In this document: one piece after another, positions 9,183-18,525 of the stretch
Layout: every line of letters begins with the position of its first letter
Position numbering within the stretch: the stretch's first letter is position 1
NCBI GenBank assembly: GCA_900318085.1
Contig: ONJF01000004.1
Span: 1 to 64,000, forward strand
Source: an uncultured Bacteroidales bacterium
GTDB taxonomy: Bacteria; Bacteroidota; Bacteroidia; Bacteroidales; F082
Direction: 5' to 3'
Length of the DNA: 64,000 nucleotides
Position numbers and translations under genes: made by a program
Notes under the pieces: generated by a model
What the model was told of the DNA's origin: nothing
Databases searched by the model: none
The model's input: only the letters and a program-made list of their open reading frames with translations

Positions 9183-12100
9183 TCAGTTGTTTTCCTCCTT
9201 CTTGGGCCTAATCATGGGCTGCGAATTGAGCACAGTTTTCTTTTTGAACATATTACGGAAACTGTCGAATGAGCGGCTATAGGAGAGACCAAGTCCCTGT
9301 GTATAGGGCGAACGCCGGTCGAAGGCCAAGCTATTGAAATTGGAGTTGTAGTTGGAATGGTTGTAGAAGTGGGCCTGCAGTCGCCCGTCCTGTGTCAGTT
9401 TGTAATACATGTCGAACTCACCGACGAGGCTTGAGGCATTGCTCGCATTGGGATTGTTCGCTGTCATCATACCGAGGTTGGTCTCGATGGTAAGTCGATT
9501 CTGGAAGAGTTGGGTTCGCATGGCGAGCTGGTATTCATCGTACGAATCGTAATTACCAGAGTGGTATCTAAGCCCCAAATTGAGATTGTCGGTGATGTCA
9601 ACCTGAAAAGCGCCACCGAAGATATTAGAGAGGTTAAGGTCGGAGCCTCCCATTCCGGCATAAGCGAAATTGCCCAGCACAAGCAGCGAAAGAGCCTGTT
9701 GGGTCATCACGGCCTGGTTGGTGGTGTCGATGAGTGAGTAAACCGTCTGGGTGATGTCTTCCGAAGCATTGGGCAGGTTCATGCCAAAGGTGATGTTGGG
9801 GTTGAGCAAGGCGCCTTTCAGATGGATGAGGCATTCCACATTGATGTTGCTATTGGTAGCCGTAGTGTCCACTTGGACCCCTAATCCAGAGAGCGAAGTC
9901 TTAACGGAATAGACACCTGTGGCGTTGATGCGTCCGTCAGTGGGATCGCCCGACCATGTGATGGTGCCGCCCTGCTTCAGATTAAACAGGCGTGAGATGA
10001 CATTGACCAAGGTCAGCTGGAACTTACCCGACTTGATGGTGTAATCGCCGCGCATCGTAAAGGGGGTCTTCGAAGAGGTGCCCATCTTCATGCTACCGTT
10101 GCCTGAAGCCTCAATGGTGCCGATGTTACTGGGCAGGATGATTTTCAATGTGGCATCATCGGTGGCCGCCACATCAAGGGCAAGGGTAAAGTTGCGCGGT
10201 TCCTCCTTCTTCGTCGGGATTACCTCTTCTTCCTCTTGCTCTTCTTCCTTCTGTACAAAAACGATGAAGTCGTTGTCTTTTACAACATTCGATTTGTTGA
10301 GCGGGATGGTAAGGTGGGTGCCTCTTCGCGTCATCGCCTTAATATCCAGCAAGATGTCATTGAATGGGCCTTTCACCGTAATCAAGCCGTTCGCCACGGC
10401 CGTACCATAGAAAGTGTCGTTATCTTCGCTCGAGGTGGCCAACGCGAGGAAGTCTCTCGGATGGATCTTCAAGTCCAGATTGAAGTCTTTGAGGTTGTTA
10501 TGGTGGATTTGGCCATCCACGATAGCCTGGTTGCCCAAAGTGTCGCGGAGCACCATGTCTTCAAAACGGATGCTCTTGCTGTCGATCAGGATGGTAGGAT
10601 TAAAGGTGTAAAAAGTCTGCAGGTATTCTATCTTACAACCGCCATCCAATATGCCCAGACGACCCTCGATGACAGGATGGTCAATCGACCCTTTAATGGT
10701 GGCATAGCCATCGCCGTAGCCTTGCAGCCGCGACACGACACCCGTCAACAGCGGGCTGAGGGCCACAAGCCGCAATGAGTCCATATCCGCCGCAAAATCG
10801 AGGTTGTCGGTCTCCTTGGCAGTATAATAGGAACCCGTCACATCGAGCGTTTTTTTCTTGTCGTTGAAGACATCGACATTCAGGTTAACTGCCTTGGTTG
10901 TGTTATCCCATGAGCTCTCTACCTTGGCATCGCCTACCGCCTCGCCATCAACGGCGATGTCTTTCACTTCAAGATCGGCGAGCACCATAGGATTGGCTTT
11001 CAGACTGCTTATCAAAGCGTCACCTGTGACAAACCCATCCACATCGAATCCTTTGAAAAACATGTCGAAGTTGGAGATGTCGAACTGGTTGAGCAGCACA
11101 GAAAGCGTGTCGGCTTCTTGCATAGGAGCAAAGCCATCGAGCCTGATGGACTGCAGGTTATGGCTAAACATGAGGTTGGAGAGTGTCACCCGGCCATCGG
11201 TGATGTCGACATAGTTGTTGGGATCGGCAATCCACAGCGAGTCGTTAATGGTCACATTGGCCGCCTTGATGCCTCCAATGCCGCCGTGCTCATGAGGATG
11301 GAAATAGGCGTCAATTTTGGCCTTGTTGTGGTCTTCCAAGTCATCATCGTCCCACTGGATACTGCCATGTATGGTGTCGTTGGTCATCCGCGCATGCAAG
11401 GCGATATTTTCGAGGCCGTATACCGTAGTGTCGGTTTCGCTTATCTTTGTCCACGCGACCTCACCCACCGAGAGTGAGCCAAAGAGGGTATTCAGGAAGT
11501 TGAAATTCTTCAGTTCCACATTGTTGATGGCCAAGTCGCCAAATTGGATGTTCTTCGAGCGCACAGTCAAGTTGAGTTGGTTAGACTGCGAGGTGAAAGT
11601 GCCATTCACGCTGGTGCCTTTGGCAATCTTCAAGGAAGGCATGAAGAGACGGCTGAGCGTCTGTGTGTCTTTCAGATTCAACTTCACATAGAAGTCCTGC
11701 TCTACATTGTGTTTCTCGCGGTATTTTTTGAACTGCTCGCGGTCGCCCGCCCACATCGGGAAGTCAACGAAAGTATTGCCGAATTCGTTGAGCACCGGCA
11801 TCAGGTGAGCGAAGTTCATCAGGCCGGCCATCTCGAAATCGAGGAAGTCACAGTCGACATTGATGCGCCTTTGCAACAAGTTGTCGTTGAAGATGGAGGC
11901 AGTGAAATTGTCCATCGTATAGCTGCCACGACTGTTTTTATAGACTGTGGATTCGAGATTCAGCGTGCCTTCAAGGTCGTCGATGTCGAATCCGGTCATG
12001 TTGGCCACAATATGGGTGCTCACCTCGCAAACGCTGTCATTCTTCACCAAATTCAAGGCGCTCAAGTCGGCATGTTCGATGACCGCCTCGAAGTCGGACT

Positions 12101-13619
12101 TGGGATGCTTCTTGTTCTGGAAATCGACCAGACCGTTGAAGTCAAGAAACAGGTCGTCATCGTCAACCCTTATCTTACCTTTAAACCGGTTCTCCTTCAG
12201 GTTACCGTCAAGTTTCACCTCGTTGATATGGTTGCCGAGCAGTTGCGCATCGGTCACCATACCATCGACCATGAACTCGGGACCGCCTTTTTTCGGGAAT
12301 TTGGCAGTGAAGTTGGCGTCCATGTTGAGGTCACCTACAAACTTGGAGATGTTAGCCACCTCGCCAGCCTTCACATTTTGAGCATTGACATAGCCAGAGA
12401 ACACATTGTCGCCCTTACCATCTTTGGCGCGAGCGATGGATGCATCAATGTCGCCGATGCCCGAACGCAGCGTAATATCAGAGGCAAAGTTGTTGTACGA
12501 TCCCTTGAAATCCAGCGAGAGGTCGCCGCTGTTGAGCGTGCGCAGCGACTCTGGCAGCGGGATGGTCTTCGTGCTGGAAGGGATATAGAAATTCGTCAGG
12601 TCGTCGTAAGTAAAATGCATCTTCTTGATTTTCAAAGCATGATAACCGTCGTTGAAATCAAGTGGATGCATGCTGATGTTGCCTTCAAAGTGAGTCGACT
12701 TGCCCAAATCGGCCTTGATATCGTCGACGCGAAAATTGCGTATCGGCCCGGTGAATTTACCCTCAAACTGCACGCGGTCGGGCATCTTGTACATGACCTC
12801 CGTGAACACGCCGATGTCGGACAGCATGACATCGGTCGGGCGTATCGTGGCGTCGAACACCACCGAGTCGACAAAGCTGCTGAAGTCGTCGAAGCCGTTA
12901 TAGTTCATATTGAGGTCGAGGTCGAAACGGCTGTTGTTGGTTTCCATCTGGAGGCCATCGAGGTGGATGCCCTTTTGCGTCACCACGGCATTGGCTTGCA
13001 AGTGCTTGAGGTCCAAACCGCTGATTTCGGTAGCACTCAAATTGGCGATGTTGGCACTGATAGAGTCACCCAAGACAAGCAGATTGCTCGCTTCAAGATT
13101 GATATCTTTAAGTACAAGATGGGAATAGTCCATCAGGTTTTGGTCGGTCTTCTCGGGATGGTCGGAATTCTGGTTCCAAAAGGTGAAGTCGACATCTTTG
13201 AGCGATATTTTGTCGATGATGATGGGCATGGGGGCCTTTTCCGGCTTCTCCTTGTCGCTCTTGAACGCATCGGCGAGGAAGGCAAAATTAAGTTGGTCTT
13301 CCCCCTCATATTGGATGAGATTGGCCTCGGTATTCTGCAACTCCACTTTTTCAAGATGAAGCTTACCGTCAAGCAAGTCTGGCACATTGATTCTTGTACT
13401 CAACTTCTCTATCTTTGCCAAGTCATTGCCTTTCAAATCTTTAACAGACACATCCTCGACCAAGACTCGAAAATCGGGGGTGACCACCAAACGGCCCACC
13501 TTGATGTCGGCACCAGTTTTTTCAGAAAGATAACCGCCGGCAAAACGCACTGCAAACTTCTGAATGATAGGGTCTTGTATGGCAATAAAGAGGCTCGTGA
13601 TGATAGCCAGTATCACCAC
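9183..13619 (-). CDS. tamB: TamB-like translocation/assembly module protein (DUF490)
   Basis: A 1478-residue envelope protein of the TamB/AsmA-like family: N-terminal hydrophobic anchor (VVILAIITSLFIAIQ), long beta-rich repeats (for example VDISDG..., LDLNMNYNG), and the C-terminal DUF490 region with ALSLLVLGNFAY and LGLRYHSGNYDSYDEYQLAMRTQLFQNRL. Family members bridge inner and outer membranes and take part in outer-membrane protein insertion or lipid transport. The coordinates use the first conventional start, a GTG at 13619. The open frame continues upstream without ATG through basic residues (KKKIIHSILIFF) that would complete a typical anchor, suggesting the true start is the ATT at 13658 (see findings). 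Convergent with nothing, it probably forms a transcription unit with the helicase downstream. Confidence 0.85.
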   Translation of the reverse strand: MVILAIITSLFIAIQDPIIQKFAVRFAGGYLSEKTGADIKVGRLVVTPDFRVLVEDVSVKDLKGNDLAKIEKLSTRINVPDLLDGKLHLEKVELQNTEANLIQYEGEDQLNFAFLADAFKSDKEKPEKAPMPIIIDKISLKDVDFTFWNQNSDHPEKTDQNLMDYSHLVLKDINLEASNLLVLGDSISANIANLSATEISGLDLKHLQANAVVTQKGIHLDGLQMETNNSRFDLDLNMNYNGFDDFSSFVDSVVFDATIRPTDVMLSDIGVFTEVMYKMPDRVQFEGKFTGPIRNFRVDDIKADLGKSTHFEGNISMHPLDFNDGYHALKIKKMHFTYDDLTNFYIPSSTKTIPLPESLRTLNSGDLSLDFKGSYNNFASDITLRSGIGDIDASIARAKDGKGDNVFSGYVNAQNVKAGEVANISKFVGDLNMDANFTAKFPKKGGPEFMVDGMVTDAQLLGNHINEVKLDGNLKENRFKGKIRVDDDDLFLDFNGLVDFQNKKHPKSDFEAVIEHADLSALNLVKNDSVCEVSTHIVANMTGFDIDDLEGTLNLESTVYKNSRGSYTMDNFTASIFNDNLLQRRINVDCDFLDFEMAGLMNFAHLMPVLNEFGNTFVDFPMWAGDREQFKKYREKHNVEQDFYVKLNLKDTQTLSRLFMPSLKIAKGTSVNGTFTSQSNQLNLTVRSKNIQFGDLAINNVELKNFNFLNTLFGSLSVGEVAWTKISETDTTVYGLENIALHARMTNDTIHGSIQWDDDDLEDHNKAKIDAYFHPHEHGGIGGIKAANVTINDSLWIADPNNYVDITDGRVTLSNLMFSHNLQSIRLDGFAPMQEADTLSVLLNQFDISNFDMFFKGFDVDGFVTGDALISSLKANPMVLADLEVKDIAVDGEAVGDAKVESSWDNTTKAVNLNVDVFNDKKKTLDVTGSYYTAKETDNLDFAADMDSLRLVALSPLLTGVVSRLQGYGDGYATIKGSIDHPVIEGRLGILDGGCKIEYLQTFYTFNPTILIDSKSIRFEDMVLRDTLGNQAIVDGQIHHNNLKDFNLDLKIHPRDFLALATSSEDNDTFYGTAVANGLITVKGPFNDILLDIKAMTRRGTHLTIPLNKSNVVKDNDFIVFVQKEEEQEEEEVIPTKKEEPRNFTLALDVAATDDATLKIILPSNIGTIEASGNGSMKMGTSSKTPFTMRGDYTIKSGKFQLTLVNVISRLFNLKQGGTITWSGDPTDGRINATGVYSVKTSLSGLGVQVDTTATNSNINVECLIHLKGALLNPNITFGMNLPNASEDITQTVYSLIDTTNQAVMTQQALSLLVLGNFAYAGMGGSDLNLSNIFGGAFQVDITDNLNLGLRYHSGNYDSYDEYQLAMRTQLFQNRLTIETNLGMMTANNPNASNASSLVGEFDMYYKLTQDGRLQAHFYNHSNYNSNFNSLAFDRRSPYTQGLGLSYSRSFDSFRNMFKKKTVLNSQPMIRPKKEENN

Positions 13620-13657
13620 AAAAAAGATGAGAATGCTATGGATAATCTTTTTTTTAA

Positions 13658-13665
13658 TAATTTTG
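13658..13665 (+). promoter_or_regulatory. -7 promoter element for tsaD
   Basis: TAATTTTG fits TAnnTTTG. It lies 10 bp before the ATG at 13676 and 19 bp before the ATG at 13685, which favours the second start. The element overlaps the proposed extended 5' end of the divergent tamB gene. Confidence 0.5.
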
Positions 13666-13684
13666 ACCCTCCAAAATGAGACCC

Positions 13685-14707
13685 ATGAACGAATACATAT
13701 TAGGCATCGAATCTTCGTGCGACGACACCTCGGCCGCAGTGCTTCAAGGCACGCGTGTGCTCTCCAATGTCATTGCCAGTCAGAAGGTTCACGAGCAATA
13801 TGGTGGTGTAGTCCCCGAACTCGCTTCGCGTGCCCACCAGCAAAATATCATCCCCGTCATCGACACGGCCTTGAAGACTGCAAAAATAGAAAAAAATCAG
13901 TTATCCGCCATTGCTTTTACGCGTGGGCCCGGACTTTTGGGCTCTTTGCTTGTAGGCACCTCATTTGCAAAGGCTTTCGCGCAGACCTTGAACATCCCGA
14001 TGGTGGAGATCGACCACATGAATGCACACATTTTGGTGCATTTCGCCACCGACGACACCCACACCGAGGTGCCCGACTTCCCGTTTTTGTGCCTCACCGT
14101 CTCTGGCGGTCACACCCAGATCGTGGTGGTGAAGGACTATTTCGACATGGAGGTCATCGGCAAGACCATCGACGACGCTGCGGGTGAGGCCTTCGACAAG
14201 ACGGCCAAGATCCTCGGTCTGCCCTACCCTGGCGGTCCCGTCATCGACAAGCTGGCCAAGACCGGCAACCCCGAGGCTTTCAGTTTCGCCAAGCCACAAA
14301 TCCCTGGCTTGGACTATAGCTTCAGCGGACTGAAGACCAGCATCTTATACACCGTTCGCGACAACCTCAAGACCAACCCGAACTTCATCGAGGAGAACAA
14401 GGAAGACCTCTGCGCCTCGGTGCAGAAGACCATCATCGACATCCTGATGAACAAGTTGGTGAAAGCCAGCAAGCAGACGGGCATCAAGACCGTGGCCATC
14501 GCGGGTGGTGTGAGCGCCAACAGTGGCCTCCACGACGCCATGCTTCGCCTGGGCGAAAAATACCACTGGAAGGTGTTCATCCCGCGTCTCTCCTACTCGA
14601 CCGACAACGCCGCCATGGTCGCCGTGGCCGGATATTTCAAGTTCTTGAAAGGCGAGTTCGCCTCGCAGGATTTGGTGCCTTATGCACGGCAGAGTTTGAA
14701 CCAATAA
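13685..14707 (+). CDS. tsaD: tRNA N6-adenosine threonylcarbamoyltransferase
   Basis: TsaD transfers threonylcarbamoyl to A37 of ANN-decoding tRNAs. Seen: N-terminal YILGIESSCDDTSAAV, metal-binding HMNAH motif (near residue 110, IDHMNAHIL), CLTVSGGHTQ, DDAAGEAFDK and GGVSANSGL, all standard for the ASKHA-fold family; length about 340 is normal. An in-frame ATG at 13676 would add MRP; the start at 13685 (MNEYILGIESS) matches the family better and gives a more usual distance to the -7 element. Followed after 8 bp by dgt, so probably co-transcribed. Confidence 0.95.
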   Translation: MNEYILGIESSCDDTSAAVLQGTRVLSNVIASQKVHEQYGGVVPELASRAHQQNIIPVIDTALKTAKIEKNQLSAIAFTRGPGLLGSLLVGTSFAKAFAQTLNIPMVEIDHMNAHILVHFATDDTHTEVPDFPFLCLTVSGGHTQIVVVKDYFDMEVIGKTIDDAAGEAFDKTAKILGLPYPGGPVIDKLAKTGNPEAFSFAKPQIPGLDYSFSGLKTSILYTVRDNLKTNPNFIEENKEDLCASVQKTIIDILMNKLVKASKQTGIKTVAIAGGVSANSGLHDAMLRLGEKYHWKVFIPRLSYSTDNAAMVAVAGYFKFLKGEFASQDLVPYARQSLNQ

Positions 14708-14715
14708 AGTAAGCC

Positions 14716-16029
14716 ATGAACTGGACCGACCTCCTCTCCAACAAACGCTATGCGCAGCCGCACAAGAGCGCCGACATCCGCAGCTCGTTCCAACGCGACT
14801 ACGACCGTATCATCTTCAGCAGCCCGTTCCGTAGGCTGCAGAACAAGACCCAGGTGTTCCCCTTGCCCGGCGCACAGATGGTGCACAACCGCCTCACCCA
14901 CAGCCTTGAAGTGGCCAGCGTGGGACGCTCCATCGCCTGCCGCACCGTCGAGAAAATCGCAGAGAAACACCCCGAGATGAAGGAACGCCAGTCCGACATC
15001 GAGACCATCGTGGCCACGGCATGCCTGGCCCACGACCTCGGCAACCCGCCCTTCGGCCACTCGGGCGAAGACACCATCAGCAGCTTCTTCAAAGACGGCG
15101 CTGGCAAGACACTCAAAGACCAAGTGCTGCCCGAGCAATGGAGCGACCTCATCGCCTTCGAAGGCAACGCCAACGCCTTCCGCCAGCTGACACACCAGTT
15201 CACGGGCCGACGCGCCGGCGGATTCTCCCTTACCACCGCCACCCTGGCCACCCTGCTGAAATACCCCTACCCTTCGTTCGACAAAGGCAACCGCAAGAAA
15301 TACAATGTCTTTTACTCCGAGATCGACGCCTTCAAGGAAGTCGTCGAAGAATGTGGCATGCCAAGGATCGATGACGGACATCTCGTATACGCCCGCCATC
15401 CCCTTTCCTATATGATGGAAGCCGCCGACGACATCTGCTACCTCGTCCTCGACATGGAAGACGCCCACAAACGCGGCATCGTCAGCACCGAGGCCATCGA
15501 GAGTTGCTTCACCGCTTTCTTCAACGAAAAAAAGGACAAGGGGTTCTTCAACCATAAAGACGAGGTCTACCATAGCGTGACGGATGTCAACGAACGGATG
15601 GCCTTCCTGCGCGCCATGCTCATCAACAAGTTGGTGAACCTCGCCAGCGACATCTTCCTCAAGAACTATGACGCCATCATGGAAGGCCGTTTCGAGAAGA
15701 GCCTCATCGCGCATCTGCCTGAATATGAGAAGAACGCCCTCGAATTCTGCCGCAACGAATCCGTGAAACACATCTATCGCCATCCCTCGGTGGTGAAGAT
15801 CGAGCTGACGGGCTTCAATGTCATCGGAACGCTGATGGAGGAGTTTACCGATGCCGTCCTCAACCCCGACACACCTTATAATAAGAAGCTGCTCTCGCTC
15901 GTTCCCGAGCAATTCAAGGTGGAGACCGACGACACCTACACCAAGCTGCAGTCGGTCATCGACTTCATCTCCAATATGACAGACCTTTACGCCGTTAAAC
16001 TTTACAAAGACTTAAGAGGAATCGACTGA
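14716..16029 (+). CDS. dgt: dGTP triphosphohydrolase (HD-domain dNTPase)
   Basis: 437-residue HD-superfamily enzyme hydrolysing dGTP (or other dNTPs) to the nucleoside and triphosphate, controlling dNTP pools. Seen: FSSPFRRLQNKTQVFP, the first metal-binding His in RLTHSLEVASVG, the HD pair in ACLAHDLGNPPFGHSGE near residue 105, and the later Asp region DDICYLVLDMEDA. All are typical of the type without the long E. coli insertion. The stop TGA overlaps the ATG of the next gene by one base (TGATG), implying translational coupling. Confidence 0.93.
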   Translation: MNWTDLLSNKRYAQPHKSADIRSSFQRDYDRIIFSSPFRRLQNKTQVFPLPGAQMVHNRLTHSLEVASVGRSIACRTVEKIAEKHPEMKERQSDIETIVATACLAHDLGNPPFGHSGEDTISSFFKDGAGKTLKDQVLPEQWSDLIAFEGNANAFRQLTHQFTGRRAGGFSLTTATLATLLKYPYPSFDKGNRKKYNVFYSEIDAFKEVVEECGMPRIDDGHLVYARHPLSYMMEAADDICYLVLDMEDAHKRGIVSTEAIESCFTAFFNEKKDKGFFNHKDEVYHSVTDVNERMAFLRAMLINKLVNLASDIFLKNYDAIMEGRFEKSLIAHLPEYEKNALEFCRNESVKHIYRHPSVVKIELTGFNVIGTLMEEFTDAVLNPDTPYNKKLLSLVPEQFKVETDDTYTKLQSVIDFISNMTDLYAVKLYKDLRGID

Positions 16030-18281
16030 TGAAAAAACTGTTTGCCACCCTCATCTTACTCTGTAGCGCCTTATTCGCCCAAGCCCAATATCTGGAAGAC
16101 ATCAGGAGCGTCTACACCTATCCTTTCGACACGCGTAACTTCTCGATCGGCATCGACGAGTATGGCACGGTGCGTTATGTCACCATCTGCGGCGAGAAGG
16201 TCCTCGCTGGTGATGGCTGTCCCGTCGCCATAGCCTTCAAAGACGGCAAGGCCTTCAGCTCCAACTTCTTCGAATGCAATTTCGGCGTGGCAACCATCGG
16301 TTTCAAAGGCGAAGTGGACAACATCAGCCTGATGTTTGACACAGACTACGACGGGAGTTGCATTTTCGTCACCATCGACCATACCGATTGGGAGAAAGGC
16401 CCCGATGCTGTGCTTCTGTTCCCTATATGCCTCAACCTCACCGAAAGCGTAGGCGAAATCATCGGTGTGGCACAAGGGCGGGGTTGGGCCTTCGGCATGC
16501 AGGCTCTCAACACGAAAATCAACGCAGGCTTTCCTGCAAACTGTGCCCAACAAGTCAGCCAGATGCTGCATTATGATGCCGACCCCGAACTGGCTGCCAT
16601 AGCCACCTCCGAGGGAACCCGTATGCAGTTTTCGGCTTACGACCGTCACATTCCACACGTTCGCGACACCTACGGCCACGAAGGTGCCATCGCCTATAAC
16701 CTTGATTCCCCTCAAGGCTCCATAAACGATGCCGCTTTGATGCTTTTCGCTTGCCGGCAACAAGATGTCATGGCCAAAATCGCCGAGACAGAGGCCCAGG
16801 AAGGGCTGGCGCATCCCGTCAACAACGGCATCTGGAACAAAGTGGACCCACTTTCGACCAAGTCGTACCTCTGCAACGAATACAGCACCAAAGACGCCGC
16901 CTTCGTGGCCCAGAAATGCCGTCAAGCTGGTTTGGACCTCAGCCTCGAAGTGTGGGCCAACCGCATCCCCGCCAACGCTCCAATAAATCCCGATGACCTC
17001 TTGAAACAAGGCGAACTCGAGTTGCAGCTTCCCATCGATGCCACACAGGCCGAGTTTGCCGTCTACCACTCCGGACTCTTCGGCAAGCCTGCCCACCTCA
17101 ATGTGCTTCTTATCGACGACGAGCTGATCACCTATCGCAGCACCGAGGCCATCGGCAACATCCATGTGTTCTACTGTTGCACACGCGGCGCCTTCGGCAC
17201 CAAGAAAGCCGCCCACAAAAAAGACGCCCCTACCTTCAAACTGTGGGACAACACCGACTTCACCTTCGTCCCCGCCCCGTGGATACAGGACAAGATGATC
17301 CTCAAAGAAGCCAAAAAAGCCGCTAAAGACGAAGCTCCACTACTGGTCTTCAATGACTTGAAGAGCTATGCCTACAATGGTTTTGGCGACTTGGCTATCA
17401 CACAGCTTCTCGACACCATGCAAAAGTACAATCCTGGTAAACACCTCCAAGCCGACCAACTCACGCATGGTTCGTGGCACTACCTGACGAGGGTCAACGA
17501 CAACACGCTTTGGAACGCCTCGATGCGCAACACCATTGCCGAAAAACTCCAGCAAAAACAAGCCTTCTATCGCAGTAACCTGATGCCGTGGATGTTGGGT
17601 AATTTCAAGATCCACCTCGCCGACAAAAACCGCAAAGCCACCACGATGGAAGAGCTGGAGTGGTTCCTCTCCAACGCTGCGGCCTTCGACGCGGGCTTCG
17701 GCCTCGACTATGAAGCCAACACCATGCGCAAACACGGTCTCACCGACGCCATGCTGAACACCATCAGCATTTGGGAATCGCTACGACTCTCGGGAGCCTT
17801 CGGCGAGGCGCAAAAAGAAGCCTTCAAAGACCCTTACAGCAACTGGCATATCGAGAAAGGCGAAGACTCGACCTATCTGCTTTATCCACAATACATCTCA
17901 AGAGGCTTTCTATGCAACCTGAAGGACGACGCTTGGCAGTGGAACAACCCCTACAAAAGCCGTTTCGCCCTCCGCATCGAGGTGGAAGGCAAAGGCAGCA
18001 TCAGCGAGCTGAACCTCCGCACGCCTAACGGCATCCTTTACCTGCCCTGCACCCTCAAGTCTGGCCAATATCTCATCTACGACTTCGACGGAAACGCCTA
18101 CATCACCGACGCGAACTATAACAAAGTCAAAGAAGTCGAGGCGCAAGGCGTATCCTACCTGGACGAAGGGATGTCGGAAGTGTCGTTCCGCTGCGAGACC
18201 AAAAGCGAGGACAAAAAAACACCCCAAGTGACCGTCAGGTTCTTCACACGGGGCGATGCCCAGAAGATTAGAGTACCTTAA
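16029..18281 (+). CDS. Secreted protein of unknown function, possibly a glycoside-hydrolase-like TIM barrel
   Basis: 750 residues with a clear signal peptide (MKKLFATLILLCSALFAQAQ). No family recognised with confidence. The N-terminal third is beta-rich. The middle (about 270-600) has alternating alpha/beta character with acidic residues at strand ends (LLVFNDLKSYAYNGFGDLAI, FDAGFGLDYEANTM), and the C-terminal 130 residues look like a beta sandwich (SELNLRTPNGILYLPC). This layout resembles Bacteroidota glycan-active enzymes, which is inference only. There is no lipobox and no T9SS sorting domain, so a periplasmic location is likely. It is translationally coupled to dgt, a housekeeping gene, which gives no functional clue; it ends just before a palindromic repeat element. 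Confidence 0.7.
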   Translation: MKKLFATLILLCSALFAQAQYLEDIRSVYTYPFDTRNFSIGIDEYGTVRYVTICGEKVLAGDGCPVAIAFKDGKAFSSNFFECNFGVATIGFKGEVDNISLMFDTDYDGSCIFVTIDHTDWEKGPDAVLLFPICLNLTESVGEIIGVAQGRGWAFGMQALNTKINAGFPANCAQQVSQMLHYDADPELAAIATSEGTRMQFSAYDRHIPHVRDTYGHEGAIAYNLDSPQGSINDAALMLFACRQQDVMAKIAETEAQEGLAHPVNNGIWNKVDPLSTKSYLCNEYSTKDAAFVAQKCRQAGLDLSLEVWANRIPANAPINPDDLLKQGELELQLPIDATQAEFAVYHSGLFGKPAHLNVLLIDDELITYRSTEAIGNIHVFYCCTRGAFGTKKAAHKKDAPTFKLWDNTDFTFVPAPWIQDKMILKEAKKAAKDEAPLLVFNDLKSYAYNGFGDLAITQLLDTMQKYNPGKHLQADQLTHGSWHYLTRVNDNTLWNASMRNTIAEKLQQKQAFYRSNLMPWMLGNFKIHLADKNRKATTMEELEWFLSNAAAFDAGFGLDYEANTMRKHGLTDAMLNTISIWESLRLSGAFGEAQKEAFKDPYSNWHIEKGEDSTYLLYPQYISRGFLCNLKDDAWQWNNPYKSRFALRIEVEGKGSISELNLRTPNGILYLPCTLKSGQYLIYDFDGNAYITDANYNKVKEVEAQGVSYLDEGMSEVSFRCETKSEDKKTPQVTVRFFTRGDAQKIRVP

Positions 18282-18287
18282 ATCATT

Positions 18288-18427
18288 GGAGATTCCCTCC
18301 GGGAATGGAGTTATACATTATGCTATCTGTGCGGCGGCCAGTAGGGTTTATATAGACATACCACTTGACTTACCGCCGCGAGTATGAACAACCCACGTAA
18401 CTCCATTCCCGCTACGCGGGAATCTCC
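18288..18427. repeat. Structured palindromic repeat, family A, copy 1 (upstream of feoAB)
   Basis: A 140-bp element with a hairpin at each end. The left arm is GGAG-ATTCCC..GGGAAT-GGAG and the right arm CTCC-ATTCCCG..CGGGAAT-CTCC, so the two ends are also inverted repeats of each other. The centre has a GCGGCGG/CCGCCGC stem enclosing a smaller hairpin. A second copy lies at 21056-21190. The arms are conserved while inner stems vary by compensating changes. It may act as terminator for the preceding gene, but it is clearly a dispersed repeat. Confidence 0.85.
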
Positions 18428-18495
18428 CTAAAAATTAGGACTCATTTTAAAAAAAAGTATCATAAATGAGGATAAAAAGGTAAGGATTGTCTTTG

Positions 18496-18503
18496 TATTT
18501 TTG
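18496..18503 (+). promoter_or_regulatory. -7 promoter element for feoAB
   Basis: TATTTTTG matches the TAnnTTTG consensus and is 22 bp before the ATG at 18526. It supports the start at 18526 over the upstream in-frame ATG at 18487, which would lie before the promoter. Confidence 0.65.
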
Positions 18504-18525
18504 CAGCATCAAACAAAAGCATCCA

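Noticed and set aside
11544..13679. 711-codon plus-strand open frame opposite tamB
   Set aside because: It is the antisense shadow of the tamB gene; the protein has no recognisable family features, while the minus strand encodes a coherent TamB-like protein.
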